From Tipula vernalis (Eukaryota > Arthropoda > Insecta > Diptera > Tipulidae): 64,000 nucleotides of DNA. Position 1 is the stretch's first letter, and the number at the start of each line of letters is the position of its first letter. Location of the stretch: positions 149,040,091-149,104,090 of the forward strand of contig OY282560.1 in the NCBI GenBank assembly GCA_958295665.1. The letters are read 5' to 3'. Below are positions 24,004 to 37,393 of the stretch, piece by piece. Made by a program: the position numbers and the translations under genes. A model generated the notes under the pieces. That model saw only the letters and a list, made by a program, of their open reading frames with translations. It made no database searches and was not told where the DNA came from.

Positions 24004-27000
24004 TTGGTTTTTTTTATGTTTATTAAGTATTATTTTTATTTATTTATGGGAATTTTATATTAAAGGGCAACATCATGCTTACACTTTCAGTTTTGAGCAT
24101 GTGTTCATTCACAACAGATGGTGCGGCATGGGAACATTTATTGCCAGGAATTAAAATAAAATTTATTTTTGATTTATGGACGTTTTTTTACCAAATGAAA
24201 TTTTTTTATATGAAATTTTTACTCTCTTTGATACTCTCAGTAGTAACACTTACGGAGTTTTACGACACAGAAAGCAACTAAATTTGGCTTGAAGTGCATC
24301 CAACTAATCATCGATACTTGGTAATGGGTATGTTTCACCTATATATAGGGATACCGTATTTTGAAATAAAATTCTCCCTACTAGACTTTCCACATGAATT
24401 TGTTTCTCTGTGTTTTAAATTCTCTCAGTTTTATTCTCATGATAATAGTTCGGTATTTTCATTCTATTTTCGCGCAAATACATGCAGTGGGTACAATAAT
24501 TTTACACTAACAATGGCGCTTTGTCTTGGTATCGTTCATTTATGTTCTGAATTTAAACAATTACATGATTTAATACAAAGTAAGGCGTCAGGGCAATCAT
24601 GAATATAAATAAATTACTCGATAAATTTCGGAAGAAAATAATTTATCCAAGATCTTTTGTAATTTAATACAACTCACATGTATTATTTATTTTAATAGGG
24701 TTACAATAACCGTAATATTAATAGGTAGGGTATAACTCGGATCAAAAAGTTTCTATATAGAGTTGTGATTTGTGATTATGGATTCACAAGGTCAATTTTT
24801 ACCCTAGATATTTATTTCCGTGCTCCTTCTAAACCAATCAATCACTAAAATAAACAGAAAAAAATGTAATTTGATTGATTTGGAAGCTCGGAAAAATTCC
24901 CTATGGTAAAACACGACCTCATGAATCCACCATGAAATTAAAAATATTTGGAAACATTTCGAAAAGCAATTACAATTTTTTTTTTCTTATATGTTTCTTA
25001 TTCTTTAACACTAAAATGTACAGATTTGTAAAATATTGACGAACATGAAAATATCATTTTATAATTTTCAGAAATAATGCACGGATCCTAAAAGGTTTTT
25101 CGTTTTTCTTTCTTAAAATAGGCACTTTGCCCAACTATGTAAGTCTATGTAAGTCTATGTAAGTACTATGTAAGTCTATATTTTATATACGAAAAACGGT
25201 TTCAAAAACTCATACAGGCTCAAATACACAACATACATTTTATTTAGAGATTCACTCAAGCCTTTAAGTCGTCCCGCTGATTTACTCAAAATAAAATTGA
25301 ATCGACGTTTATTCCCTATATGACATTGTAAAAATGCTTGGAATATCTAACGTGGAATAGAATTAAATGGATTTAAGACATCCTTTCCTAAATACATTTT
25401 ATCAGTGTTTGTGGTTGGGCATATAACTTGCTTTGCATTATTTATAATATAATTTGCTTCTGCTGTAGTCACCGTTACGATTTTTTGTTAAAATAGAATG
25501 TTTTAGAAACATTTCTTTACAAATGCAACCCTATTTCTATATTATCGTTCAACGGTATGATCAAAGGATAGTAACGCGATGTAAAAAATGAAGAAAGTCA
25601 ACGGTTTGTAAGGCTACAGAAGGTTGTTAAAGAATTCAATCCAGTTTCGAACTGATGAGCTTATGATTATGAAAAAATCGATATTCTCATCAGGCCGCGG
25701 CGACTGGACTGATTATCAAACAATTTACATTCTATATATACAGAATGTGCTGTGCGTTAAGTACTAGCGAATCATGCTAATACAGATGAAATCTCTTACA
25801 ATTTTTCTTCTTCACAATATTCACACAGCTCTATTTCTGTGTACGCTAATTTTTACTTTATTAATTTTTTTTTTTTTTTGTTGAATGTTAATTAATTCAT
25901 GTAATTTCTAATATGCTACCGGTGATTAGACCATTTTAAGTGTGTTTCGATTAAATTCTCTTACAATCTTCGAAACATATTAAAATCATATAATTAAATA
26001 AATAGAATTCTGTCTATTTGTCGGTTTCGTTGAATTACTGTTCGTAGATACTAATATACGATGTTCGAATAAGTTGAGATCTCACGGAGTTATACACCCA
26101 CCACCGGCTTCGTAACTTTATTTAGGATAATTGGATTTATTTGTCCACAACTTGGTATATTTTGCATTTTGCTACCTTTATTTGTTTAAAGGTTGGTGGC
26201 ACCCCTATACAAATCAATTACAAAGACACAGTTCTACGACGTCAAAACAGTATCCTGAATGACGAAAAAAGCTAAACAATATTGTCTCCCCTCGAATTAT
26301 GTTTTAATTATTTGAACTCTATATTACATTTCCGAAAGGAATGATTTTTACGTCAAACCATTATGCTTTTTCAACTGTTACATTTTATTATTATTGCTTA
26401 TCCCATAAAAATAATCTGTTGCTATTTTGTATAAGAAGATACGCACAACGAACATCATACCACCTACAAGTATTCTCAGAATATTTCCAATAACAAATTG
26501 AAAAATAAATAAGGAATATTTTCGTCCACACGCTTCTATTTTGAGTGAGCATATTCTAGTCTAAGAGGGTACAACCTCATTCCATATTCATAATAAATAT
26601 TTAATTAATCGCCATTTACTCATTTATAAACATTTTCGTGTACATAACCGTTCTCGTACATTTTCATTAATTTGTTAATTTTAGGTTCATAATCATTGTA
26701 CTGTTTTAGATAATGAACGTAATCGCATACACATTACTTAGGCAAAGCACAGGAAGTACGAAGCGATATATTTTCCTGGAAAAGAAATGATTTATCACCA
26801 TTAAAATGATGTGTGAAATGATTTTACCTACATATGTGTTTGTTACTCTCACAAAAATATTTAATTTTAATTATTTTTCTGGAAATTTTGTATTCGATTC
26901 CTGTACTCGTATATAACAAAATCGTAACGCTTTTATAGAGCTTTAAAACACAACAACGGAAAGTTAAATATCCCCCAAGGCCTTTCATTTGATTGTCGCA

Positions 27001-27624
27001 TCCATGAACGAATTTCATTTGCATATCCATACACATTTACCTACATATGCCTGATTGGAATTGAATTTTGTATTTTTATTATTTTATGCTTGGATTTTTC
27101 ATTGATTTCAAATGTTTTATTGTTTTATTTTTATTTACTTTTATGATGATTGGAAATCGTACTCAAGGCAAATTTTTAATTAAGTTTCAAATAAACAAGA
27201 TTTTTTGTTTCTCAATAAATTTAAGATAAATTTCGTTTGCAAATACTAAATGCGTTAGGGGTAATGAAAATTGAATTATTTTTATTTCCAGACAGGTTTA
27301 TTGTTCAATTTAAATAAAATCGAAAACATAAATTTTGCGAATTCGTCTCACCTTCAATTTAATTCCACTGTCCCAAATTTTCCAACGTGGCAAACTTCAT
27401 TCCTTAGGCAGTGGGAATTTAATGAAATGACATATATAGGATTATTCAAAATTAGCGGAACAGTCAAATATCACGAAGGGGTTGGGTTTTTGATAAAAAT
27501 ATTAGATTCAAAAATTGTAATGTTCTCAAAAATGATTAAATGATGACTTAATTAATCTTTTCAGACCTTGTCAAGGCCACTGTCAAAATGCTAGTGACAA
27601 CCACGCATTTTTATTAAGGAATGA
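24004..27624. other. Long AT-rich stretch without recognisable genes
   Basis: No motif-bearing ORF, RNA gene or transposon terminus was found. A small tandem repeat of TATGTAAGTC-type units lies at about 25136-25180. ORFs of up to about 100 codons (for example 24294-24602 and 27271-27543) resemble nothing I know. Confidence 0.5.
25136..25180 (+). repeat. Short tandem repeat, 12-bp unit
   Basis: About four copies of CTATGTAAGT with C/A spacing variants. Confidence 0.8.
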
Positions 27625-27686
27625 GATATGTGATTGGAAGTACGATAGTTTTTATCCCAGATCCAATTAAATACATTCAATCTTTA

Positions 27687-27927
27687 TGTTGACGCAATTG
27701 ATAAATGTACTAATTATAAGCGTTAACATGCACGAATTATTGAATGAATTGGCTACAATAAAAATTATTCTGATGAGGATAAACAATTCATTTTTACCGT
27801 TGAGATCACATACATATAAAAATAAAGTTAATACAGTCCACAAAATAAACATGTATCTGATTTATTGTGTTTTTGAATCGTCGCATTTACATAAATGTGA
27901 CTCCATCGAATCTTTAAATAGTGCACA
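27687..27927 (+). repeat. 5' LTR of BEL/Pao 1
   Basis: 241 bp, near-identical to 34144-34506 except for the absence of about 110 bp (the part corresponding to about 34266-34375) and a second, smaller gap near 34430. Confidence 0.9.
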
Positions 27928-27931
27928 TTTT

Positions 27932-27948
27932 TGGTCCTTCGAGTCGGA
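27932..27948 (+). promoter_or_regulatory. Primer binding site of BEL/Pao 1
   Basis: TGGTCCTTCGAGTCGGA lies four bases after the LTR end, matching the TGGTCCTTCGAG... sites I recall in BEL/Pao elements. It would bind a tRNA 3' end to prime minus-strand DNA. Confidence 0.8.
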
Positions 27949-28764
27949 TCATCTGAACCAGCGGCTTCGAATATAATATAAAGGTACACATTATTTTGTC
28001 GTAGTTGACGTATAGTGTTTAGAGACCGAATCTAAGACAGTGTTGGAATACGTATAAAGTTGTTATAAAGTGAAATTGACAAGATTCATCGAACCATTTT
28101 AATTAAATTAAAGGTCATTTCACTCGTCGTCATTTGGATTACCACCGCACATCGGCTTTGTTGCAGTTATAACGTCATTGGTTAATCTCGAATATCGGTA
28201 TAAACCAGCACAGATCAACATTCAACGATTGGAAACTTGAACATCTTGAAAGTTTCCTAAATCATTGGGCATAATCATATTGGATCGATATATGGCAGCA
28301 GTCAACATCCAAAGTACATGGAATATCAACATAAACATAGATGTTTCTTCGAGCATCATTTTCATATTGAATTCAGAAATTTGGCGTGACCAGAATTCCG
28401 GAACAATTATGCTGATCTATACACTGTCGGCCAATATACCCAGCATAAGAAACGTTTGTGAGTATAAAGGGTTACAAATAGTTTATAATTAGTAGTTAGT
28501 TAGTACAACAGTTTCATTGTTTTGTAAAATATTCATTAAGTTTTGAATTGTGTTAGTTTGGTAATGTGTTTGAACCGCATAGTGTCACGTCGTTATTAGT
28601 ATTGATTGCGAAAATTTCTAGTCAAGGTTCGCCGTTATATTGTATGTAACGTAACTTCTCGACCTTCCATCTTAAATGTGTTATTTATATTTTTGAAAGG
28701 TGTCTTCGGTTATTAAATTAGTGACCATAAATTGAGATTATTATCCGAACATAAAATAATTATA

Positions 28765-31700
28765 ATGAATTTGAAACCGGAAGAAATTGAAAGGTTAGAA
28801 TTGTTAAAGAAACAACGAAGCTCGTTTAAAGAGCAATTAACTGCTTTTAAAAATAAACATGGTGACGGTGTTCTTATGACGTTAGGTGCTTGTGAATCGG
28901 TATTACATCGTATACGGGGGGACATTTATGATAAATATTATGATGTGCAATCGAAAATTGAGTTGCTGGATACAAGTGCCATGAGTGACAGAGATGGTTT
29001 GAAGTTTCATACGGGGAATTCGAAACCATCATTCTCAACCAAATTCATGATATTAAAAAATCTGAGTCTACAGGTAATTCAAGTGTCAATAATTCTATGA
29101 TAGACTTATCAAACGGATGTGCTACTTCATTGGGTATTCGACTTCCCGAGGTCAAGTTATCTAAATTTAATGGTTTCGAAACTGAACGGCTGGCGTTTAG
29201 AGATACGTTTCAGGATTTGGTTCACAAAAGAGTAATCTATAATTCCGTTAAATTCCATTATTTAGTTTCGCATATACGTGAAGGAAAGGCATTCTCGTTA
29301 GTAGAACACATACCTGTGACAGCAGATAACTATGAACTCGCTTGGCAAACGTTATGTAATAAATACAATAATGAAATAGCTATTCAAAGAATACATGTGA
29401 AAGCGTTATACGATGTCAAGCCACCTGTAGAAAATTCATCCAAATCTCTTCAATCATTTGTGGATCACATAGTAAAACATTACAATGCATTAAAATCTTT
29501 AAAGGTGGATGTAGACAATTGGAACTTGATAATCATACACCATTTGCTTTATAAATTGGATAGTTCCACCCGTGTAGCTGTAATCAATGCCACGGATGTT
29601 CAAAATGTTTTAAAATTTGAGGAGTTTATTAAAATTTTACATAAAAGAGTTCAGCTTTTAGAAACCATTAAACCATCTAGCAGTTCTAATTCTGGCCAAT
29701 ATGGAAATCAGTTCACTAATGCTAATTCAGTTAGAAAGGTTCAATCGTATAAATCCTTTACGTTAGTCTCTAATTCACAGTCTTGTTACTATTGTAATGG
29801 TAATCATAGCATTTTGGAATGTCGTTCATTTTCGGATATTAAATTAACTCTCAAGATGCGTTTAGAGTTTATAAGGTCGAAGAAATTGTGTTCTAATTGC
29901 CTAATAGACAACTATAATGTACGAGATTGTAAACATCCGCCTTGTGGAAAATGTTCATTGAAACATAATGGTCTATTACATTTTAAAGTGGAACCTAATC
30001 GACTTTGTTTCACTAATAATTACAAACCGTCGGAAACCTCCATTCACTTGTCGAATGACTGCTCCACTACAAGTAAGGTTGATGATAATCCAGAAATGTG
30101 TTCTAGCACTTCATTATCGGCCAATTCGCTATTAAACACTTCGAATGAAAAAATAGTGGAACCACCTTCGCAACAGCAAGTCTTATTAGGCACTGTTATT
30201 ATCAAAGCAAAATCATCTAACGGATCTCAGATGTATATAAGAGCATTATTGGACAGCGGATCTCACTTGAACTTCATTACATACAAGATATGCAGGTTAT
30301 TGAAGATCAAACGACTAACAATATCAAAACAAGTGTCAGGAATAGGTGGTGATGTCACACCAATAAAATATAAGGTGGTCGTACCCGTAGCTTCAAGAAT
30401 AAATGGCTTAACGATTACTATTACATGTTACTCGTACACCATTCCTAAAATAACTAATGACTTACCTTCAGCGCTTGTTAAATATGATAGAAAGTTAGTA
30501 CCGTCGAACTTCGGAATTGGCAGATCCTCATTTCTTTGTGGAACATGGTATTGATATGTTAATTGTAGCTGAGTTATATCATGAATTGTTTTCTGGAAAG
30601 ACAGTCAGAATTTCAACAGAACTTCCTCCGTTTTATGAGAGCGGTTTTGGTTATGTAGCCTGTGGCAAGATCAATTCGGATAGTAGGTTTCAAGATTGTA
30701 ATAGTCTAGTTAGTTCTTGTCGTCAAACCGTATGTAGCTTGGATACTCTATAGATCGCCAAGTTCGAAGGTTTCGGGAATTGGACACCCTTTGTGTCAAG
30801 ACTGTTATGTCAATCGAAGAGAGATTATGTGAAGAACATTATCATAAAAATTCTAAGAGAATGTCGACTGGTAGATATGTGGTTGCTATACCCCTAAATT
30901 CGAAAATTAACGACCTTGGTTATTCGTGTAAAAATGCTAAACAGCAATTCTTACAAATTGAGAAGAGACTTATTCGCCAACCAGAAATTTATGATGAATA
31001 TCGGAACTTTATGAAAGATTATTTGCAATTGTGTCATATGGTTCTCGCTAATGACTCAACGGAAATGTGTTCAGAACCAAGTAATGCTTACTACCTCCCT
31101 CATCATTTTGTATTGAAAGAAAGAAGTACAACGACTAAGCTCCGTGTAGTTTTTAGTGCCTCTTCAAGAACTTCTTCAAACCTTTCACTAAATAACTGCA
31201 TGATGGTAGGGCCAGTCGTTCAACAAGACCTCTTCTCTATTGTAATTAGGTTCAGGAAACATCGAATAGCATTTTCGGTAGATATTGCCAAAATGTATAG
31301 AGAGATTTTGATAAAAAATAAACAAACTGATCTTCAGCGAATTTGGTGGCGTGAAAGTCCAGATCATCCATTGAAATGTTACAAACTTCAAACAGTAACT
31401 TACAGTACGGCTAGTGCGCCATTTCTCGCAACTCGAACGCTAAAGCAGTTAGCTTTGGATGAACTCAATTCTTACCCAAGGGCATCTACCGTATTATTAA
31501 AAGATTTTTACGTGGACGATGTTTTGTCCGGAGGTGACACGGTGGAAGAAGCATTTAAACTTAAGTCTGATTTAATCAGTCTGTTGAAAGGCGGTTGTTT
31601 TGAGTTGCGAAAATTCTCATCAAATTGTAGTCGTCTATCAGATAATAATTCATCGTTAGAAGTTTCCTTGATCTTGGGCCTCAAATGGAATAATCAAAAT

Positions 31701-33954
31701 GACACATTTGAGATGACGTTTAATAAAGTAAAAGTGAATACTGATTGTACTAAACGCAACGTATTATCTGAGATATGCAAAATTTGTTGACCCTCTAGGT
31801 TTATGTTCACCTATAATTCTCACGGCAAAACTGTTCATGCAGAAGTTGTGGACAGTTCCTAATATAAAATGAGATGATCAATTACCTGAAACCTACAGCA
31901 AGAAGTGGAATGAGTTTAAAGGTCAACTCATGAAGCTTCAGAGTTTTGCTGTGCCTCGATATATACTGCGACCTAATTACCATAGAGTCGAACTCCACGG
32001 CTTCGGTGATGCTAGCATGAATGGGTATGGTTGTGTGTTTTATGTTAGATCCAGTGACGTACACGGTCATTACTGCGTAAGATTGGTATATTCGAATTCC
32101 AGAGTAGCACCTTTGAAACAACAGACCATCCCACGTTTAGAATTGTGTGCAGCTTTGCTTGTGGCTGAAGTATCTGCCAAATTACTTAACATTTTGGACA
32201 TAAAGTTTGATTCGGTATATTTATGGACAGATTACATTGTTACGTGTAAAATCTGAACCACACCGATATTCAACGTTTGTTGCGAATAGACTTACACAAA
32301 TTCAGGAGAACTCTTCAGTTGACAATTGGCATTACTTCCCTTCCTCTAAGAACCCTGCAGATTGTGTCTCTCGAGGTATATTTCCTGATGAATTTAATGA
32401 TGCTAAGTATTGGTGGACTGGTCCGGAGTACTTAACCAGTGATAAAAATGTTTGGCCTAAATTCCATAAAAATAAGTTAAGTTTAGAGCTAATTAACTTA
32501 GAAAAACGTCCACCAACAGAAATACTATATGTAACCATTTAGCGGAAAACAAATTGGGTTCAGTTGAGAGATCCTCATCATTTACTCGCCTGAAACGTGT
32601 AACAGCTTGGATTTTGCGTTTTTGGCGAAACTGCAAACTAAAAAATCAAGAAAAACGACTCTGCAATATCACTGAGTTAGATTCCAGTGAAGTAGAGATT
32701 GCTTTGAAATGTTTAGTCCGAATCGTGCAACAACAAGAGTACAAAAATGATATTGAAACTCTACAAAAACATAAGTTCGTTTGTAATAAAAGTCGATTAC
32801 AGTCATTGTCTCCATTTATGGACTCAGATGGAATATTACGTGTTGGGGGTCGACCATCAAATGCCAGCATTCCTAATGAGCAAAAACATCCAATTTTGTT
32901 ACCATCAAATCACCATTTTTCCAGGTTGCTCGTTCGTGAAATCCATAGGCGATTATTGCATGTCGGACCTCAGGCTTTATTGTACAGTATTCGTTTAAAC
33001 TATTGGATAATTGGCGGTAGAAATTTATGTCGGAAAATTTACAACGAATGTATACGTTGTTTTCGCGTTAGACCGAATGAAATAAAGACCGATTTACCAG
33101 CAACCCGAGTTAAAAGTTCTAGACCATTCTCAATTGTTGGCATCGATTTCTGTGGCCCGTTCTTAATAAAGAACAATACTAGGTCGAAGGTTAAAATTAA
33201 AGTTTATATTTGTCTATTTATATGTTTTGCTGTCAAGGCATCTGGAAATGGTAGCGGATTTGGCAACACAGGCGTTTTTAGCCTGTCTTCATCGGTTTGT
33301 AGCTCGTCGTGGATTATGTTCTAAAGCAATGGAATTTTGTTCGCAGAACGGCATTCAGTGGTTAACAATTCCACCGCGTTTCCCCCAAAATTGTGGGAAG
33401 CGGCAATCAAGAGTGCAAAGATGCATATGAAACGGGCAATTGGCACCGCGTCTCTTAATTCTGATGAATTCCAATCATTAATGGTGCAGATCGAAGCCTG
33501 TTTGAATTCACGCCCTCTTAGTGAAATGTCAAATAATCCTTCTGATTTTAATGCTCTTACGCCGGGACATTTCCTGATTGGCACTGCTATCACTGCATTA
33601 CCTGAGCCTTCACTTCTTGATCATAAACTTAATCGCTTATCTAGATATCAGCAAATCCAATCCACATTGCAAGGATTTTGGAAACGATGGAACAAGGAGT
33701 ATCTGACAGAATTACAGCACCGTCACAAATGGCTAAAGACTACCGGAGTAATAAAAATCGGCCTCTTCGTATTATGGCACGATGATAATATTCCTCCTTT
33801 ACAATGGCCTTTGGGTAGGATAATTAATACGCAAAAGGGAAGCGATGGTCATATTCGAGTGGTTACTGTCAAAACGGCTAATTCAATTTTTAAACGAGCT
33901 ATCACCAGAATCAGTCCTCTACCGATTAAAACACATACACCAGAATTTAATTGA
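28765..33954 (+). pseudogene. BEL/Pao 1 gag-pol polyprotein, frameshifted
   Basis: Starts at ATG 28765 (MNLKPEEIERLELLKK, coiled-coil-like). A frameshift near 29040 leads to the DUF1759-type gag (LPEVKLSKFNGF...FRDTFQDLVH) and zinc-knuckle cysteines (CYYCNGNH, CSNCL). An A17 aspartic protease site, LLDSGSHLNF, lies near 30245. Frameshifts and stops near 30510-30780 precede the reverse transcriptase with FSVDIAKMY and YVDDVLSGG (about 31508). RNase H follows (FGDASMNGYG, about 32000; WTD then a break at 32240). Integrase zinc finger and core start with HRRLLHVG and CIRC (32945-33060) and GIDFCGPF (33138), with a break near 33225. The DUF5641-like C-terminus ends at 33954. Domain order gag-PR-RT-RH-IN is that of BEL/Pao. 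At least six frame breaks; inactive. Confidence 0.9.
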
Positions 33955-34143
33955 GTAATTTGTAATTAAATAAATTTTTAAATTTATTTAAAATAAAATA
34001 AGTAAATAAGCTAAGTTTTTATATTATTTTAATGTTAATTATTTAAATTATTTCATTTGTTAATTGTTTATTTATTTGATTGTAATACGTATATAATTAT
34101 GTAATCTAGATATTTGAAATTAGTGATTTCAAGGGCGCGGGAA

Positions 34144-34506
34144 TGTTGACGCAATTGATAAATGTACTAATTATAAGCGTTAACATGCACGAATTATTGA
34201 ATGAATTGGATACAATAAAAATTATTCTGATGAGGATGAACAATTCATTTTTACCGTTGAGATCACTTTTTTGATAAACGTTGGATTTTTGGTTAGTTCA
34301 ATTCCAACACTAATCATACAAACAAGAAAACATAAAAAGAGAATTTTGATTTTAAACTAAAAATAAATATAGGTACATATAAAAATAAAGTTAATACAGC
34401 CCACAAAATAAACATGTATCTGATTTATTGTGTATTTAATTATTTGTGTTTTTGAATCGTCAAATTTACATAAATGTGACTCCATCGAATCTTTAAAGAG
34501 TGCACA
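34144..34506 (+). repeat. 3' LTR of BEL/Pao 1
   Basis: 363 bp from TGTTGACG to GTGCACA, followed by CTTTC and the resumed gypsy gag. It retains the 110-bp block lost from the 5' LTR. Confidence 0.9.
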
Positions 34507-35179
34507 CTTTCGATGGAAACAAAAAACAAGTGACCTCTTGGCTAAGAACGGCCAAAGAGACGCTTAACCTGTTTGTTGAAATGGTCTCACCTCAACAATT
34601 AAAATGTATGTTCAAGCGGCGGTTGCCCGGGACCCAGAGAATTTCACGAAAATATGGGGGATAAACAGGAACTCGCGTACTATACGTCACAGCTTTGGAG
34701 TAATAAAGAAGAAGAAGTTATGTATGTCCATACTTTTTTCAATAAAACGAAAGAAATTGCTAGCTAGACAGAATCCGGAATACATTAGCGGTTTTATTTC
34801 CGGTTTAAGGAAGCCCTATTTTGGCTATGGCCAAGCGGCAAAACCCAAAAACATAGAGGAAGCTTACGCTGACCTGTGTAAATTCAACTCAAATGAAATC
34901 ATAATGACCAATTCGAGAAAGGTTAATACACAAAATAAACCAAACAATTTTCAGCAAAAAAGGGACATTATGCCTAATTCTGTAAATTTACAAATGAAAA
35001 AACAAAGTTTTTCAAAACTCCAAAGAGGATCACGATTCGGACTCAGAAGGAATTATTTAATGGAAAAATAAAATAACATAACAAAGGGGGCTAATAAGAA
35101 CATAATCAAGCCCAATATAATACCCAATTGTCTGTTATCTTTAGAAAAATCAAAAATATTTTGGGAACGCCCAAGAAGT
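34507..35179 (+). pseudogene. Gypsy (17.6/297-like) gag remnant
   Basis: Directly after the BEL insert the reading is FDGNKKQVTSWLRTAKETL, continuing the IPDPIKYIQS of 27640-27685. Next come frame-broken pieces to LARQNPEYISGFISGLRKPY and NIEEAYADLCKFNSNE, a retrotransposon gag (capsid) pattern. The product would form the particle shell. Stops near 34715 and 35070. The solo LTR cuts in at 35180. Confidence 0.75.
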
Positions 35180-37206
35180 TGTTACGTGAGACGAACAGAA
35201 AGGCCGATGTTAATGGCCTTTGGACGGGATCTACACAACTTTCAGTCCAATTTGGGGGACCAGGGATATTGAACCCGAACCGAAAACACCAACCCACTTC
35301 AGTAGCCAAGTTTCCCAGACTACTCCTAGAAGCGAGTTGGGCTCGAGAACGAGTCCTCACCTGGTCATCGCTGTACCCCGATCCAATCATCCACTACGTG
35401 TCACACGTTGCCGTGGATGACACACTAGTAGCGGATGATGGCCGAACTGGACTGTCAGTTGTGGGTCCCGTCTCCGTCACGTATCCAGAAATTTGTCCAC
35501 GACGTCCTTCATCTGCAGCGGTATGTCCGGCTAAAGCTCAGCCCCGAGGGAGTAGGTGGATGATGAAGGCCCATTCGCAGATTACTATGCTGCTATTAGG
35601 TTGGCACAACACTCTACTTACCTACGAACAGACACACGCACACACACAAACACCCGATGATTCTCACATGATTTTTAAATTATTAACAACACATTATTTT
35701 TTTTTCTTTTAAAGCACGTTATAAAGCATAAATGATATTTATTAATTAACATTTCCATAATCAACAAAAAAACCAATTGTTGTGACAATTACATAAATGG
35801 TTGATTTTAATCTCGACGACGTGTAAGAAGACAGAGGTACATCTACCAGAATTTGGTTGGTAACTGATCCGCGACGCACGGTGGGTTCCTCCGATGTATA
35901 ACGGTGATCTGCGGACGATGAGCTCAAGGACCGAAGACCACTAGAAATAAAAAAAAAAAAAATTTCGCGCCTCCACACAAAATTTGTGCCCGCGCTCCTC
36001 GGTTACGTTTAATGGCAGACTTACCCTATATCCCTACACGTCCCGGTATGTCGCCAGATTTGGTATAACTCCTCGTTGAAACGCCAATCCGTTGCAGGAA
36101 CGCTGCACTCGGTCGCAGGAACTGTGGTAAATGCTGGTTTGTTGCCTGTAGTTTTGTTTTTGTTGGAACCACCCGTTTAAATATTGTTTTTGGGACCACC
36201 AGGTTATTATGTTAATTGTTTGAGGACCACCAGTTGATTATTATTTAATCGAATTATTAGCAATTATCACTATTAGCAATTTTATTATTATAATGGATAT
36301 TATTATACTCGATAATATTATTATTCGATATTATTATTATATTATTAACAATATTCTTATTTATTAACAACAATCTTATTATTGTTGTTACTATTATCAT
36401 TGAGATTTATTATTATTCATGATTAACCTTATTATTATTATTGTCATCAATATTATTATAATTATTTATAAATATTACCTATTATTTACCTGGTTGTACG
36501 TCCTCCTGGTTTGGGTCCCGGTGGTATCGCGGCGAGATCAAAAGATCAAAAGAGACCGATCTCATGATTAACACGACTTTTATACACAAATTTGCCAAAA
36601 ACAAGAACAAATTTTGTGTTGTCAAAAAAAAATTCTTGTTTTGGTACACGACGCCTCTACCTGTGAACATTTTTAGCACCAAATTTGTTACTCACCCAAA
36701 AACCCAAAAAAACAAGACAGATACTGCCATCTACACAAAAGTTATTGGAAACATAAAACAAAATACACAGCAAAGAAAATCACCAGCTGGCGTTGGTGGT
36801 TTTGTTTTTATTTGTCGCTCGGTGTGTTGTGATTGTTGTGACAGGTAAAAAAATATATATTTTTTTTTTTTTTTTAGTTTTGGTTTTAATTAAATATGAA
36901 AATTTTAGTAGTGATTGTAATAGGGTTTATTTTTTCCAGGAACAAAATGGAAAAATAAATGGAATGGAATAATAAACAAAAATGAATCAGATAAGTAACT
37001 ATTAAAAGAAGAATGAATATTCTTTGGGTGATTTGGTTTCGTTTATTTTTAAGTTATCCAGCTGGATGTTCTTAATTGTGACAGATCAACCCGTGAATAC
37101 TTTCCGTGTACGAATGGATATATATGCGATGTTGCACCGGGGCAAAATATTACTTTGGAATCAGGTATATGGCATGGATTTTAAGTTAATTTGGATGTGT
37201 GTTTTG

Positions 37207-37237
<31 letters not shown>

Positions 37238-37393
37238 AGGAACTACAGTCGGTGAAATGTTAATACGGTGCGCGAAAAAAAAAAAAGTGTAATAAACAAA
37301 AAAAACGATGAAAAATAAAAGCAAAGAATGGAAATTTATAGAGTTTGTTGTTAGTTTTTCTTTCAGTTGGAACGTGACGATAGCATCGTAACA
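35180..37393. mobile_element. Solo LTR of 2,214 bp inserted in the gypsy element
   Basis: Begins TGTTACGTGAGACG and ends ATCGTAACA, so the tips are the inverted pair TGTTACG/CGTAACA. The flanking duplication is AAGT (35176-35179 and 37394-37397). Ignoring the insert and one AAGT joins QKYFGNAQE to VTKTGKINFSGNN in one gypsy frame. It contains a (CA)n stretch near 35637, (ATT)-rich low complexity at 36290-36470, poly-A at 35948 and poly-T near 37211, but no gag or pol. An LTR above 2 kb is unusual; Ulysses-type elements of Drosophila are known for LTRs of about this size, but a family match is untested. Confidence 0.82.

Larger units (their letters stand above)
27687..34506 (+). mobile_element. 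BEL/Pao retrotransposon 1, full length, inserted in gypsy gag
   Basis: 6,820 bp. LTRs start TGTTGACGCAATTG and end AGTGCACA. Flanks are CTTTA on the left (27682-27686) and CTTTC on the right (34507-34511), a 5-bp duplication with one change, or CTTT if the element starts one base earlier. The sequence TTGGTCCTTCGAGTCGGA just after the 5' LTR is a BEL-type primer site. A purine tract (AAGGGCGCGGGAA, ending at 34143) precedes the 3' LTR. Gag-pol is complete in content but has several frameshifts. The 5' LTR is 241 bp and the 3' LTR 363 bp because the 5' copy lacks an internal block. Confidence 0.92.

Noticed and set aside
35128..35712. A 194-codon frame across the gypsy-LTR junction
   Set aside because: It starts in gypsy sequence and continues into the LTR after the AAGT duplication; not a real gene.
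36564..36848. A 94-codon frame with clustered cysteines at its end
   Set aside because: It lies within the solo LTR, has no homology I recognise, and the cysteine cluster comes from TGT repeats.
37200..37235. Long poly-T as a LINE or SINE tail
   Set aside because: It lies inside the well-bounded solo LTR with no duplication around it.
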